Below are positions 26,895 through 35,351 of a DNA stretch of 60,468 bases, piece by piece. The notes beneath the pieces were generated by a model. The model ran no database searches, had not been told where the DNA came from, and saw only the letters and a list, made by a program, of their open reading frames with translations. Numbering within the stretch: the first letter of the stretch is position 1; every line of letters starts with the position of its first letter. The stretch lies in assembly GCF_028689295.1 (NCBI RefSeq), contig NZ_JAQTWL010000003.1, positions 1-60,468 of the forward strand. The letters run 5' to 3'. The stretch comes from Rhodoferax sp. Lineage in GTDB: Bacteria > Pseudomonadota > Gammaproteobacteria > Burkholderiales > Burkholderiaceae_C. A program made the translations under genes and the position numbers.

Positions 26895-27523
26895 TTACTG
26901 GTTCGCTTTGCCAATCGTCGTGATGATGCCACCAAACAGCAGGGTATCGGCCTGAATGCTTTTGGCCAGCCTTGGGCATTCAGCTTTTGCCGCACCTCCG
27001 GCGAGCGGGCCATGTCCCTGACAGGGACTGCCAGTTTGGCGACCAAGGCCGGTGGCATCGACTTGGGCGCGGCCACCGCGTTCCAGATTTTCAGGTTGAA
27101 GTCCGGCACGCCCACTTCCGCCATGCTGGGCAGCTCAGGCACCAGCGCGCTGCGGCCACTGGAATCGACGCCAATGGCGCGTAGCTTGTCGCCCCTGACC
27201 TGCGCCATGGCCAAAGCGGGCGGCAGCATCGACAGTTGCAACTGTCCGCCGATCATGGCGGTGGCCACATGGTCGGCGGCGATGTGGCCACCGGCACCCA
27301 CCTTGTTTTCGACGATCACCGGCTGGCCAAGGGCTTTAACCAGGGGTTCGGCCAGCGTACGTGCCGTCAGGTCGGGCGAAGAGCCGCCAGGGAAACCCAC
27401 AATGATGCGCAGCGGCTTGCTCCGCCAGGCAGGCATTTTTGAGGTATTTTGAGCTGTTGAGAACAGCGGCAAGGCGCTGGCAGCGCTTGCAATGACGGCA
27501 AATCTGATCCACTGACGGGGCAT
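26895..27523 (-). pseudogene. Decayed TctC/Bug-type solute-binding protein
   Basis: The N-terminal half matches tripartite tricarboxylate receptors (RIIVGFPGGSSPDLTARTLAEPL, VIVENKVGAGGHIAADHVA). The frame then jumps to MIGGQLQLSMLPPALA, so the central segment of about 80-90 residues is missing in frame. Near the 3' end, after LNAQGW, the expected tail (LAKSIQADTLLFGGIITTIGKANQ-stop, ending at 26895) is in another frame, a second deletion. Without the ligand-binding centre the product cannot work normally. No tctA or tctB is nearby. Confidence 0.75.
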
Positions 27524-27533
27524 GGTGCCTCGT

Positions 27534-27571
27534 CAGAAAAATACCCCTGAAGCTGTGGCTGTCAGGGGTAT
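27534..27571 (-). terminator. Rho-independent terminator of rpoH
   Basis: On the minus strand: perfect 10-bp stem ATACCCCTGA / TCAGGGGTAT around an 11-base loop, followed by TTTTTC. It lies 44 bp past the rpoH stop. Confidence 0.85.
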
Positions 27572-27614
27572 GGTGGCGCAAAGGCACGGGAAATTTGGTG
27601 GCGTCACCAGCCGC

Positions 27615-28556
27615 TCAGGCAAATTCAACCAGCGCTTTTTTCATCTTTTTCATGGCGGCCACTTCGATCTGGCGAATGCGTTCGGCGCTGACACCGTAGA
27701 CGGCGGCCAGGTCGTGCAGCGTCATGCCACCGGAGTTGTCGTCGTTCACTTTCAGCCAGCGTTCCTCCACGATATGGCGGCTGCGTTCATCCAGCGTATC
27801 AAGCGCCCGGGCAATGCCGTCGCTGGCCAGCATGTCGCGGTGCTGCGCCTCCAGCATTGCGGTGGGTTCGTGCGCGGCATCGGTCAGGTAGGCGATCGGA
27901 CCGAAAGCGTCTTCGCCGTCGTCGGAAGGGCTGGGGTCGAGCAGAACATCACCACCGGCCAGGCGCGCTTCCATTTCGATCACTTCTTCACGCTTGACGT
28001 GCAACTCGGCAGCCATGGCATCGATCTGGCCAGGGTTTAGCGTGTTGCGGTGCGTGTCCAGGTCGGCGGCAGCATCATCACTGTGATAACGCTGCTTGAT
28101 GGAACGCAGGTTAAAAAACAGCTTGCGCTGTGCCTTGGTGGTGGCGACCTTGACCATGCGCCAGTTTTTCAGGATGTACTCGTGAATTTCGGCCTTGATC
28201 CAGTGCATCGCGTAGCTCACCAAGCGCACGCCTTGGTCCGGATCGAACCGCTTGACGGCTTTCATCAGGCCCACATTGCCTTCCTGGATCAGGTCGCCAT
28301 GCGGCAGGCCATACCCCAAGTATTGGCGTGCGATCGACACCACCAAGCGCAGGTGCGACAGCACCAGCCGCCCTGCAGCCTCCAGATCATTGTCCTGACG
28401 CAATTTGCGTGCGTAGGACTGTTCTTCTTCCAGGGTCAGCATGGGCATGCGGTTGACCGCCGAGATGTAGGCATCCAGATGGCCCAGTGCAGGCACCACC
28501 GACCAAGGGTTCACCAAGGTCAGGGGATTGCCGGTAACGCCAGTATTGACAGTCAT
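27615..28556 (-). CDS. rpoH: RNA polymerase sigma-32 factor
   Basis: Heat-shock sigma factor directing RNA polymerase to chaperone and protease genes. The 313-residue protein has region 2 (GLPHGDLIQEGNVGLMKAVKRFDP, VSYAMHWIKAEIHEYI), the RpoH box QRKLFFNLRSIKQR that sets sigma-32 apart from other sigma factors, and a region 4 helix-turn-helix (MTLHDLAAVYGVSAERIRQIE). The ATG at 28556 has an AAGGAG site; the frame upstream is not conserved. A CIRCE operator lies 33 bp upstream. Confidence 0.96.
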   Translation of the reverse strand: MTVNTGVTGNPLTLVNPWSVVPALGHLDAYISAVNRMPMLTLEEEQSYARKLRQDNDLEAAGRLVLSHLRLVVSIARQYLGYGLPHGDLIQEGNVGLMKAVKRFDPDQGVRLVSYAMHWIKAEIHEYILKNWRMVKVATTKAQRKLFFNLRSIKQRYHSDDAAADLDTHRNTLNPGQIDAMAAELHVKREEVIEMEARLAGGDVLLDPSPSDDGEDAFGPIAYLTDAAHEPTAMLEAQHRDMLASDGIARALDTLDERSRHIVEERWLKVNDDNSGGMTLHDLAAVYGVSAERIRQIEVAAMKKMKKALVEFA

Positions 28557-28588
28557 GCCAGAACTCCTTGTTGCTTGAGGTTGTAATA

Positions 28589-28615
28589 TTAGCACTCTCT
28601 TTGAGAGAGTGCCAA
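28589..28615. promoter_or_regulatory. CIRCE element (HrcA operator) upstream of rpoH
   Basis: TTAGCACTC-N9-GAGTGCCAA: 17 of 18 positions of the CIRCE consensus TTAGCACTC-N9-GAGTGCTAA. The palindrome also extends inward (GCACTCTCT / AGAGAGTGC). It is 33 bp upstream of the rpoH start codon and overlaps a TAATAT that could be the -10 box on the minus strand. HrcA binding here would place the heat-shock sigma gene under the heat-shock repressor. Confidence 0.85.
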
Positions 28616-28728
28616 TTGAAAAGTTCAATGCATCAGGAAGCAGGCTCAGCCTGCCAGGCAATGAGCAATCAATGGGAAGTGGTCGGCCATGGCTGGCTGC
28701 CGGCTGGTGACATCCGGGGGGCCCTGCC

Positions 28729-29844
28729 TCAGGGGGAATCCTTGGGCAAGGTGAAGTCCAGATCCAACGGTTGTGATGGGGCGGGCTTAACGCGCCTCGG
28801 TGCCGCAGCGGTCGAGCTGTCGTCAGATGCTGGCGCAGCGTTGCTGGGCTGGAATAGCGCCGCCGCCAGTTCGTCATTGGAAGGATGTTGCCACCAGTCG
28901 TTTTTCGATGAAGCCAACTTTCCCTGTCTCTGCCAGAGCCATGCCAAACCGGCCAGACAGAGCAGTACCAGGGCCATCAGGCCGTAAACCAGAGTGATGG
29001 GAAGTTGCTGCCCCTTCGCTTGTTGGAGTTTGCCGCGCAGTTCAAGCAGGGAGCGGTCATTTTTAGCCGCGATTTCCTGCATTGCCTTGAGGTCGGCTTG
29101 CAGCGAGGCTATCTGCCTGCTTTGCAGAAGCGCGTCCTCGGTCGGCGCAAACAGCATGGTGGTGTCCAGCGTGTCCATTCGGTCGGAGAGGATTTCCAGG
29201 GGGTCGAGTTTGAGCATCGACGTGGCTGGCTGGGTGATTGTTTTTTGGGCTGCGCGCGTGACCTTCGCCTTGGTTTTCTTCTTATTTCGTGTTTTGGCGG
29301 TTTTTTTGGACTTGGATTTGGTCTCGGCCTTCGGCTTGGATGCCGATGCCTTGCTGGCGGACGTGCCCGCAGCAGTGCGTTGGGGTGAGGCTGCAGTTCC
29401 AGACGCACCAGCCGCCTTCGGCACGGCGGACCGGGCTCCGGCGGCAGGCAAGGTGTTCAGCGGTACCAGTGGCGCACTGATGCCAGGCGGCAAGTCGGCC
29501 AGCAGGACGTAGCGGCGCATCTGGCTGGCACCACAAGTGCTGCGGACCTGAATCGCCACGACCGGTTCGGTCACAACGTCTGGCAATTGCAAGCGCAGGG
29601 TTCGGGCTTGAAAAGTGATGTGAGGCGCATTTTGAAGTGCCTCGGCATAGCGGATGTCGGCGCGCACGCATTCCGCAGAAATCGCTTCGTTCTGATCGGC
29701 CTGGAACGCGATGCGCACGTCCAGCGGCATGCCGATCCATGCATCACCTTGCAACTCTCCGAGAGTCAGCGCCTGCGCTGCCAGAACCGAACCCGTCGCC
29801 AGCACTGCCAACGACCTGGCAAGGCTTTGCAGATGGATTTTCAA
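28729..29844 (-). CDS. FimV-like protein (N-terminal FimV domain, membrane anchor)
   Basis: A 371-residue protein with a signal peptide (ending LAAQA) and a FimV N-terminal domain (LTLGELQGDAWIGMPLDVRI, CVRADIRYAEA, VVAIQVRSTCG). This is followed by a Lys-rich linker, a helical coil (QIASLQADLKAMQEIAAKN), one membrane helix (about 303-322) and a short acidic tail. FimV proteins work in type IV pilus assembly and polar localisation; this one lacks the long C-terminal TPR region. TTG at 29844 has an AGGAGA site 9 bp away, better than a GTG at 29898. Confidence 0.75.
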   Translation of the reverse strand: MKIHLQSLARSLAVLATGSVLAAQALTLGELQGDAWIGMPLDVRIAFQADQNEAISAECVRADIRYAEALQNAPHITFQARTLRLQLPDVVTEPVVAIQVRSTCGASQMRRYVLLADLPPGISAPLVPLNTLPAAGARSAVPKAAGASGTAASPQRTAAGTSASKASASKPKAETKSKSKKTAKTRNKKKTKAKVTRAAQKTITQPATSMLKLDPLEILSDRMDTLDTTMLFAPTEDALLQSRQIASLQADLKAMQEIAAKNDRSLLELRGKLQQAKGQQLPITLVYGLMALVLLCLAGLAWLWQRQGKLASSKNDWWQHPSNDELAAALFQPSNAAPASDDSSTAAAPRRVKPAPSQPLDLDFTLPKDSP

Positions 29845-30073
29845 GGCAGCTAGTCTCCTGTTTGTTGTGGGCCAGGCCCTGTCAATATTTTTCAGCACGG
29901 CGCAACGCAGACATTGTGTCCGTCATAATTCAAGCCTGTAATTTTCGACAGCATAACCGGAGTTGATCGCCACGGTCGCCATGACGCGCAAAGCGACGGT
30001 TTTGCATCTGAAAATAGCGCTTTGGGCACATGCCACGTGGCCTGCCCCTTACCTTCAAACAGGCCCGGATTTT

Positions 30074-30886
30074 ATGTGCCAACTTTTGGGAATGAACAGC
30101 CACTTGCCGGCCAGTCTGACGCTGAGTTTTACCGGGTTTTCGCAGCGCGGCGGCTGCACCGATCATCATGGCGATGGCTGGGGCATCGCTTTTTTTGAGA
30201 GCGATTGCGCCACCACTGGCAAGGGCATCCGCCATTTTGTGGACAAATCCAGTGCCGCCACTTCGCCCATTGCGCAGATGCTCAAAAGCTATCCCATTAA
30301 GAGCCACAACGTGGTGGCGCATGTACGCAAGGCCACCGTGGGGAAGGTGGCGCTGGAAAACTGCCACCCGTTCGTGCGCGAATTGTGGGGCCGCAACTGG
30401 GTTTTTGCTCACAATGGCGACCTTAAAAATTACGCCCCCAAACTGCATGGAAGTTTTCACCCGGTGGGCAACACCGACAGCGAACTGGCCTTTTGCTGGC
30501 TCATGCAGGAACTCGCGAAGTCGCACGCCGATGTGCCTTCGGTGGCCGAACTGAGTTGCACCCTGCGCGAACTGGTGCCGCAAATTGCCCGGCATGGCAC
30601 CTTCAATTTCTTGCTCAGCAACGGCCAGGCCTTGTGGGCACACGCCACCACCAAGCTGCATTACGTGCTGCGTGCGCATCCGTTTCATCAAGTGCACCTG
30701 AAGGATGAGGATGTAAGCGTCAACCTGGCCGAACTCAACAGCCCGCAAGACCGCCAGGTGATCGTGGTGACCGAGCCCCTGACCACCGATGAAACCTGGG
30801 TCGCCATGCCGGCCGGTGACCTCCATGTGTTTGTCGATGGCATGCTGGCCGATTGCAGTACGACGGGCCTGGCGCTGGTGGCTTGA
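30074..30886 (+). CDS. Class II glutamine amidotransferase (YafJ family)
   Basis: A 270-residue Ntn hydrolase beginning MCQLLGMN, where Cys2 becomes the N-terminal nucleophile after Met removal. Typical blocks are GGCTDHHGDGWGIAFF, HNVVAHVRKATVG, NCHPFVRELWGRNWVFAHNGDL and NTDSELAFCWLM. No synthase domain is attached, as in YafJ. The substrate is unknown. The ATG at 30074 is required by the Cys2 rule; an upstream in-frame start is spurious. Confidence 0.9.
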   Translation: MCQLLGMNSHLPASLTLSFTGFSQRGGCTDHHGDGWGIAFFESDCATTGKGIRHFVDKSSAATSPIAQMLKSYPIKSHNVVAHVRKATVGKVALENCHPFVRELWGRNWVFAHNGDLKNYAPKLHGSFHPVGNTDSELAFCWLMQELAKSHADVPSVAELSCTLRELVPQIARHGTFNFLLSNGQALWAHATTKLHYVLRAHPFHQVHLKDEDVSVNLAELNSPQDRQVIVVTEPLTTDETWVAMPAGDLHVFVDGMLADCSTTGLALVA

Positions 30887-30891
30887 CTGGC

Positions 30892-31857
30892 GTGCTGCAA
30901 ATCTTTGTCATTACCTTTCCCTTTTTCGCGCTGGTGCTGTGCGGTTATCTGGCTGCGCGCAGGGGCATGCTACCGATTGAGGCTATTCCCGGGCTGAATG
31001 GCTTTGTGCTGTTTTTCGCCCTGCCGTGCATGCTGTACCGCTTCGGCGCCAGCACGCCGATCGGGCAACTGCTCGACGCGGGTGTTTTTGCCACCTGGCT
31101 GCTGTGCGCCCTGATCACGGTCGGGTTCACCGTGGCGGTCAGCCTGAATGCCCGCATCGGCTGGAACGACGCCTCATTCGGCGCGCTGGTGGCGGCGTTT
31201 CCTAATTCGGGCTTCATGGGCGTGCCTCTGCTGGTGGCCATCATGGGCGCTGTCTCGGCCGGGCCGGTGATCCTGACCATGGTGATCGACATGATCGTGA
31301 CCACCTCGCTGTGCATCGCGTTGTCGCGCCTGGACGGCGCCGACGAGCACGGTGCCGCCAAGGCATTCAAAAAAGCCCTTAAGGGCGTGCTGACCAACCC
31401 CATGCCGTGGGCGATTTTGCTGGGCGCGATGGTTTCTGTGCTCGGCTGGCAGCCACCCAAACCGGTGGCGCAAACGATTGGCTTGCTGGCCGATGCGGCC
31501 TCGCCGGTGGCGCTGTTCACCATCGGCGCCGTGTTGGCGCGTGCGCAAATGCTCTCCAAGGCGGGCCATGCTGCGGTGCCCGTGCTACGCGACTATTTGC
31601 CGGTGGCGCTGTTCAAGCTGTTTTTGCATCCGCTGTTGGTGCTGCTGGTGGGTGCCGGGCTGATCAGTCTGGGGCTGCCGCTGTCGCGCTTTGCCCTGAC
31701 GGTGATGGTGCTCACGGCGGCCTTGCCGAGCGCCAGCAATGTGTCGCTGCTGGCCGAGCGCTTCGGCGCCGACAATGGGCGCATTGCCCGCATCATTCTG
31801 GTCTCCACGGCGGCTGCGTTCGTGACCTTCTCACTCGCCGTTTCACTGATGGTCTAG
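30892..31857 (+). CDS. Auxin efflux carrier (AEC) family transporter
   Basis: A 321-residue membrane protein with about ten helices in two repeats, as in the AEC/malonate-type carrier family. Recognisable parts are LNGFVLFFALPCMLYRF, FPNSGFMGVPLLVAIMG and TAALPSASNVSLLAERFG near the C terminus. The start is probably GTG at 30892, five bases after the upstream gene; a TTG at 30883 is an alternative. The substrate cannot be predicted. Confidence 0.85.
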   Translation: MLQIFVITFPFFALVLCGYLAARRGMLPIEAIPGLNGFVLFFALPCMLYRFGASTPIGQLLDAGVFATWLLCALITVGFTVAVSLNARIGWNDASFGALVAAFPNSGFMGVPLLVAIMGAVSAGPVILTMVIDMIVTTSLCIALSRLDGADEHGAAKAFKKALKGVLTNPMPWAILLGAMVSVLGWQPPKPVAQTIGLLADAASPVALFTIGAVLARAQMLSKAGHAAVPVLRDYLPVALFKLFLHPLLVLLVGAGLISLGLPLSRFALTVMVLTAALPSASNVSLLAERFGADNGRIARIILVSTAAAFVTFSLAVSLMV

Positions 31858-31897
31858 GCCGATCGCGATGACTGTTTTCCCCTGGCCTCTTCGCTTT

Positions 31898-31911
31898 TTG
31901 ATTTAAATCAA
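31898..31911. promoter_or_regulatory. FNR-type operator upstream of the RquA-like gene
   Basis: TTGATTTAAATCAA, a perfect 14-bp palindrome and an exact match to TTGAT-N4-ATCAA. It lies in the 142-bp gap before the RquA-like gene, with its centre about 95 bp before the ATG, a distance compatible with activation from around -41 on a leader of some 50 bases. Confidence 0.75.
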
Positions 31912-31999
31912 CACAGGGTTTTCTCATGGGCGTGTAATCGACCCTGGAATTTTTGCTTCGCCCTGATTGTTTCTTCCCCCCGCTATTTGAAAGAACGCA

Positions 32000-32797
32000 A
32001 TGTCTGCCTGGTTTTCTTATACCGTTTTCACCGTGGTGGTGGTGCTGGCCAGCACCGCGCTGTTTTTCTTCACCTTGACGCGCGGCGCGCTGCTCATGCG
32101 CGGTGCCATGGGGCGGCTGTCGCACGATGCATCGCACGTGTATCCCATTTATTCCAATATGCGCCTGATTCGTCTGATCGATTGGCAGCCGATCATTTCA
32201 GCGATTCTGCTGTTTCAGTACAGCAACCTGGTGTCCATCATCGTGCATGGCCTGCGCCGCGATCAATTACAGGGCAAGCAGGTATTGATCACTTCATGTG
32301 CCTTTGGCAACGTCATGCCGCGCGTGACGCAGGCCGCCATTGACTCAGGCGCCAGCAAGGTGCTGGTGGCTGACATCATTCAGAATGAGCTCGACCATGC
32401 CGAACGCAAGTTGACCGCGCATGCCGACAAAACCGTTTACACGCAGGATAACGCGATTGCCATGAAACAGGCAGACTGCTCCGTCAGCGCCAACGTCATG
32501 TTTTTCCTGTTGCATGAATTGCCACACCATCTCAAGGTGGAAGCGCTCAATGAAGCCATGCGGGTGCTTGAGCCAGGCGGCAAGCTGTATCTGGGAGAAT
32601 TTCACAGACCCCGCCCCTGGGTTCTGCGTGCCCTGAGCTGGACCTATTTCAAGGTGTTCGAGCCCTTTGGCCTGGCGTTGTGGAACACGCATGACCCAGT
32701 GCTGCAATTGCAAGCCATGCCCGGCGTAAGCTGTGAGCGCCACACCGTGTTTTTTGACAACTTCCAGGTGATCGTGGCGACCAAAGCCGCCGCCTGA
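32000..32797 (+). CDS. RquA-like protein, candidate rhodoquinone biosynthesis enzyme
   Basis: A 265-residue protein with an N-terminal membrane segment (about 7-28) and a methyltransferase-like domain. It shares with RquA the C-terminal pattern FFLLHELPHHLKVEALNEAM, LEPGGKLYLGEFHRP and FEPFGLALW, and the usual SAM glycine motif is replaced by ITSCAFGN, as RquA also departs from normal methyltransferases there. RquA turns ubiquinone into rhodoquinone, which carries electrons to fumarate reductase without oxygen. An exact FNR site upstream fits that role. A different quinone or lipid methyltransferase remains possible. Confidence 0.55.
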   Translation: MSAWFSYTVFTVVVVLASTALFFFTLTRGALLMRGAMGRLSHDASHVYPIYSNMRLIRLIDWQPIISAILLFQYSNLVSIIVHGLRRDQLQGKQVLITSCAFGNVMPRVTQAAIDSGASKVLVADIIQNELDHAERKLTAHADKTVYTQDNAIAMKQADCSVSANVMFFLLHELPHHLKVEALNEAMRVLEPGGKLYLGEFHRPRPWVLRALSWTYFKVFEPFGLALWNTHDPVLQLQAMPGVSCERHTVFFDNFQVIVATKAAA

Positions 32798-32821
32798 CCA
32801 AAGCCACTTCTGACTCACCGC

Positions 32822-34990
32822 TCAGATATTGAGCGGATCCACATCAATCGCCCAGCGCGTCACACTTTTGCATTCGGGTAAGTGCCGGGTGATGTGCAGC
32901 ACGTCTTGCCAGGCCGTCAAAAACCGCTGCAGGGCGACGCGCGACGGGCTTTCCACCAGCATTTGCGCGCGTTCCACATCGGCAATGCGCGCGATGCTCA
33001 TGGGCACGGCGGGATAGAGCGTGAGTTGCGTCAGCAGTTCGGCAGTGTCGGCTCGCCCGGCGGCAGCTTGGCTGGCCAGGTTCAGGAAGCCTTGCGCCGC
33101 CTCTTGGCTTCGGGCGTCGGCGCGCACCAGCGCCTGAAAGCTGAAGGGCGGCATGGCTGCTTGCTGGCGCTCCTTCAGTTGCGAGGTGGCAAAGGCGGGG
33201 TAGTCGTGCTGCTTGAGCGCCTCATACAGCGGGTGCGTGGGGTGAAAGGTTTGCAGCCACATTTCACTCTGCTTGGTCACGGTCTCGTCGCGTCCGGCCC
33301 GGCCTGCGGCCTGCATCAGCAGGCTGAACAGGCGCTCGGGGGCGCGAAAGTCGCTGGAAAATAGCGCGTTGTCGGGATTCACGGCCGCCACCAGCGTGAT
33401 GCGGCGAAAGTCGTGCCCCTTGGCGATCATCTGCGTGCCCACCAGCACATCCACGTCACCCGTGTGCACCTGTGCCAGCTGTGATTCGAGCGCGCCTTTG
33501 TGGCGCGTCGTGTCGGCGTCGATGCGCACGATGCGCACAGATTGGCCGTCCGGGCGGCGGGTGTCCGCCAAGTGCTCTGCCAAGAGCTCTTCGAGGCGCT
33601 CTGTTCCGCGCCCGATTGGCGCGATGTCGGGGTTGCCGCAGGCGGGGCAGGCGCGCGGTACACGCTCGCTCAGGCCACAGTGGTGGCAGCGCAGGGTGCG
33701 GTCAATCTTGTGAAACACGCGGTAGGCGCTGCAGTGCGGGCATTCGCTTTTCCAGTCGCAGTCGGTGCATTGCAACACCGGGGCGTAGCCGCGCCGGTTC
33801 AGAAATACCATGCTTTGCTCGCCGCGGCCAATGCGCTGGGCGATGGCGGCCAGCAGCGGCGGCGAGATCACGCAGGACTTGGGCTGGTGGTTCATGTCCA
33901 CCCGGCGCACCAGTGGCAACTGGCCACTGCCGATGCGGCTCGGCATCTCAAGGCGGAGGTAGCGCCCGCCCTCTGCCGCCGGGCGGCTGTGGTGCCAGCT
34001 CTCCAACGACGGCGTGGCCGAGCCCAGCAGCACCTTGGCGTCTTCCAGGCGGCCGCGGTAAATGGCCAGGTCACGCGCCGAGTAGCGCGCGCCCTCGCCG
34101 CTTTTGTAACTCGGGTCGTGTTCTTCATCGACGATGATCAGTTTCAAGTGGGGCATGGAGGCAAACACCGCCATGCGCGTGCCCAGCACAATGCGGGCCG
34201 CGCCGCTGTGCGCCGCCAGCCAGCTGTTCAGGCGCTGCGCCGGCGTCATGCCGCTGTGCATTGACACCACGGCAGCTGCTCCGTAGCGGCTGCCAAAGCG
34301 TGCCTTGAAGCGGTCTTCAAGTTGCGGTGTCAGGTTGATCTCAGGCACCATCACCAGCACCTGCGCATCGTTTGAGGCGGCCAACAGTTCGGCGGTGCAT
34401 TGCATGAACACTTCGGTTTTGCCGCTGCCCGTGGCGCCGAACAGCAAAAACGGCCCGTGGCTTTGGCGAAATTGGTTGAGCACCTGGCACTGCTCGGCGC
34501 TGAGCACGACCGGATGGCTGGCGCTGTCGTCATTTTCAGATGGCCCTGGCAAAGGGTCTTTGGGGGCAGCAAAAGCCACGGCGGCCGCTTTCGCGAGTTT
34601 TTTCAGTTTGCGCGCCAGTTGCATACTGCTCAGGTCGCGAAGTTGAGGCGGCAGGGCGGCCAGCGCCACTTCGCCTGCTGCGCGCTGGTAGTAGCTGGCA
34701 GCAAAGCTGATCAGCGTGCGCCAACTGGCGCTCAGGGGTGGCAGGGCGTCGAGCGCGGCGGTAATCGGGCGCAATCTGGCGGGGTCGAGCGCGGCGTCGG
34801 TGGGTTGTGCCGGGTGGCGATCCCACACCACACCGAGCAATTCGCGCTGGCCCAAAGGCACACGTACCAGGGTTCCTGGTGGCAGCAGAGCGTTGCTCAA
34901 GTAGCTCAGCGCCCCCGCCATCTGACTGTAGGCCGGGGTGTGCAGCAGCACCTGATGCAAGGCGGTGATTGGCGCGGGTGGTTGCGGCAT
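32822..34990 (-). CDS. priA: Primosomal replication protein N' (helicase PriA)
   Basis: PriA restarts collapsed replication forks. The 722-residue protein has the N-terminal 3'-DNA-binding domain, Walker A LLFGATGSGKTEVF, Walker B VDEEHD, zinc-binding Cys clusters (CTDCDWKSECPHCSAY, CHHCGLSERVPRACPACG) and helicase motif QAAGRAGR. The ATG at 34990 is preferred to a TTG three codons upstream. Convergent with the RquA-like gene. Confidence 0.96.
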   Translation of the reverse strand: MPQPPAPITALHQVLLHTPAYSQMAGALSYLSNALLPPGTLVRVPLGQRELLGVVWDRHPAQPTDAALDPARLRPITAALDALPPLSASWRTLISFAASYYQRAAGEVALAALPPQLRDLSSMQLARKLKKLAKAAAVAFAAPKDPLPGPSENDDSASHPVVLSAEQCQVLNQFRQSHGPFLLFGATGSGKTEVFMQCTAELLAASNDAQVLVMVPEINLTPQLEDRFKARFGSRYGAAAVVSMHSGMTPAQRLNSWLAAHSGAARIVLGTRMAVFASMPHLKLIIVDEEHDPSYKSGEGARYSARDLAIYRGRLEDAKVLLGSATPSLESWHHSRPAAEGGRYLRLEMPSRIGSGQLPLVRRVDMNHQPKSCVISPPLLAAIAQRIGRGEQSMVFLNRRGYAPVLQCTDCDWKSECPHCSAYRVFHKIDRTLRCHHCGLSERVPRACPACGNPDIAPIGRGTERLEELLAEHLADTRRPDGQSVRIVRIDADTTRHKGALESQLAQVHTGDVDVLVGTQMIAKGHDFRRITLVAAVNPDNALFSSDFRAPERLFSLLMQAAGRAGRDETVTKQSEMWLQTFHPTHPLYEALKQHDYPAFATSQLKERQQAAMPPFSFQALVRADARSQEAAQGFLNLASQAAAGRADTAELLTQLTLYPAVPMSIARIADVERAQMLVESPSRVALQRFLTAWQDVLHITRHLPECKSVTRWAIDVDPLNI

Positions 34991-35058
34991 TTTGTTCAAG
35001 TGAACTTGCGGAAATGACGTTAAGTGCTTGATTTTGAGAGTATTTATCTGTCATCCAA

Positions 35059-35074
35059 GTTATCTGTGGATAAC
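35059..35074. other. DnaA-box-containing palindrome upstream of priA
   Basis: GTTATC-TGTG-GATAAC, an inverted repeat that contains an exact DnaA box on the minus strand (TTATCCACA). It lies 69 bp upstream of priA. There is only one box, so it is not an origin. The rest of the 35000-35351 gap is AT-rich relative to the genes and shows no ORF worth calling. Confidence 0.5.
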
Positions 35075-35284
35075 TTTGTTGATAACAGGCCATGAATGCC
35101 TGCGAGTCCTTGAAAATCAAGGCCTCGCTTAAGCTGCACAGAAAAAAGGCACTTTAAAAAATGCTTGTAAATCAATGGTTTGCAATCGCTATGGCTTTTG
35201 TAGCGAGAGGTCGGGTACCCCATCGCTTTGCTGCATTGCATCACCAATTTTGTGCATAAGTGACAAATTATTTTGTGATTTATG

Positions 35285-35343
35285 CTTCAAAAAACTAAAA
35301 AAAGTGCTAACAGTCCGGCCGGGACGCGCTGTGGAGCGGCCGG
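35285..35343 (-). terminator. Probable terminator of hemE
   Basis: On the minus strand: CCGGCCG / CGGCCGG stem (loop 15 bases) followed, after ACTGTTAGCAC, by a T-rich run (TTTTTTTAGTTTTTT). The gap between stem and T run makes this weaker than a classic terminator. Confidence 0.45.
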
Positions 35344-35351
35344 GTCCGTGA

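Noticed and set aside
35059..35351. AT-rich gap with a DnaA box considered as a replication origin
   Set aside because: Only one DnaA box, no dnaA or parAB or rpmH neighbours; the flanking genes are priA and hemE.
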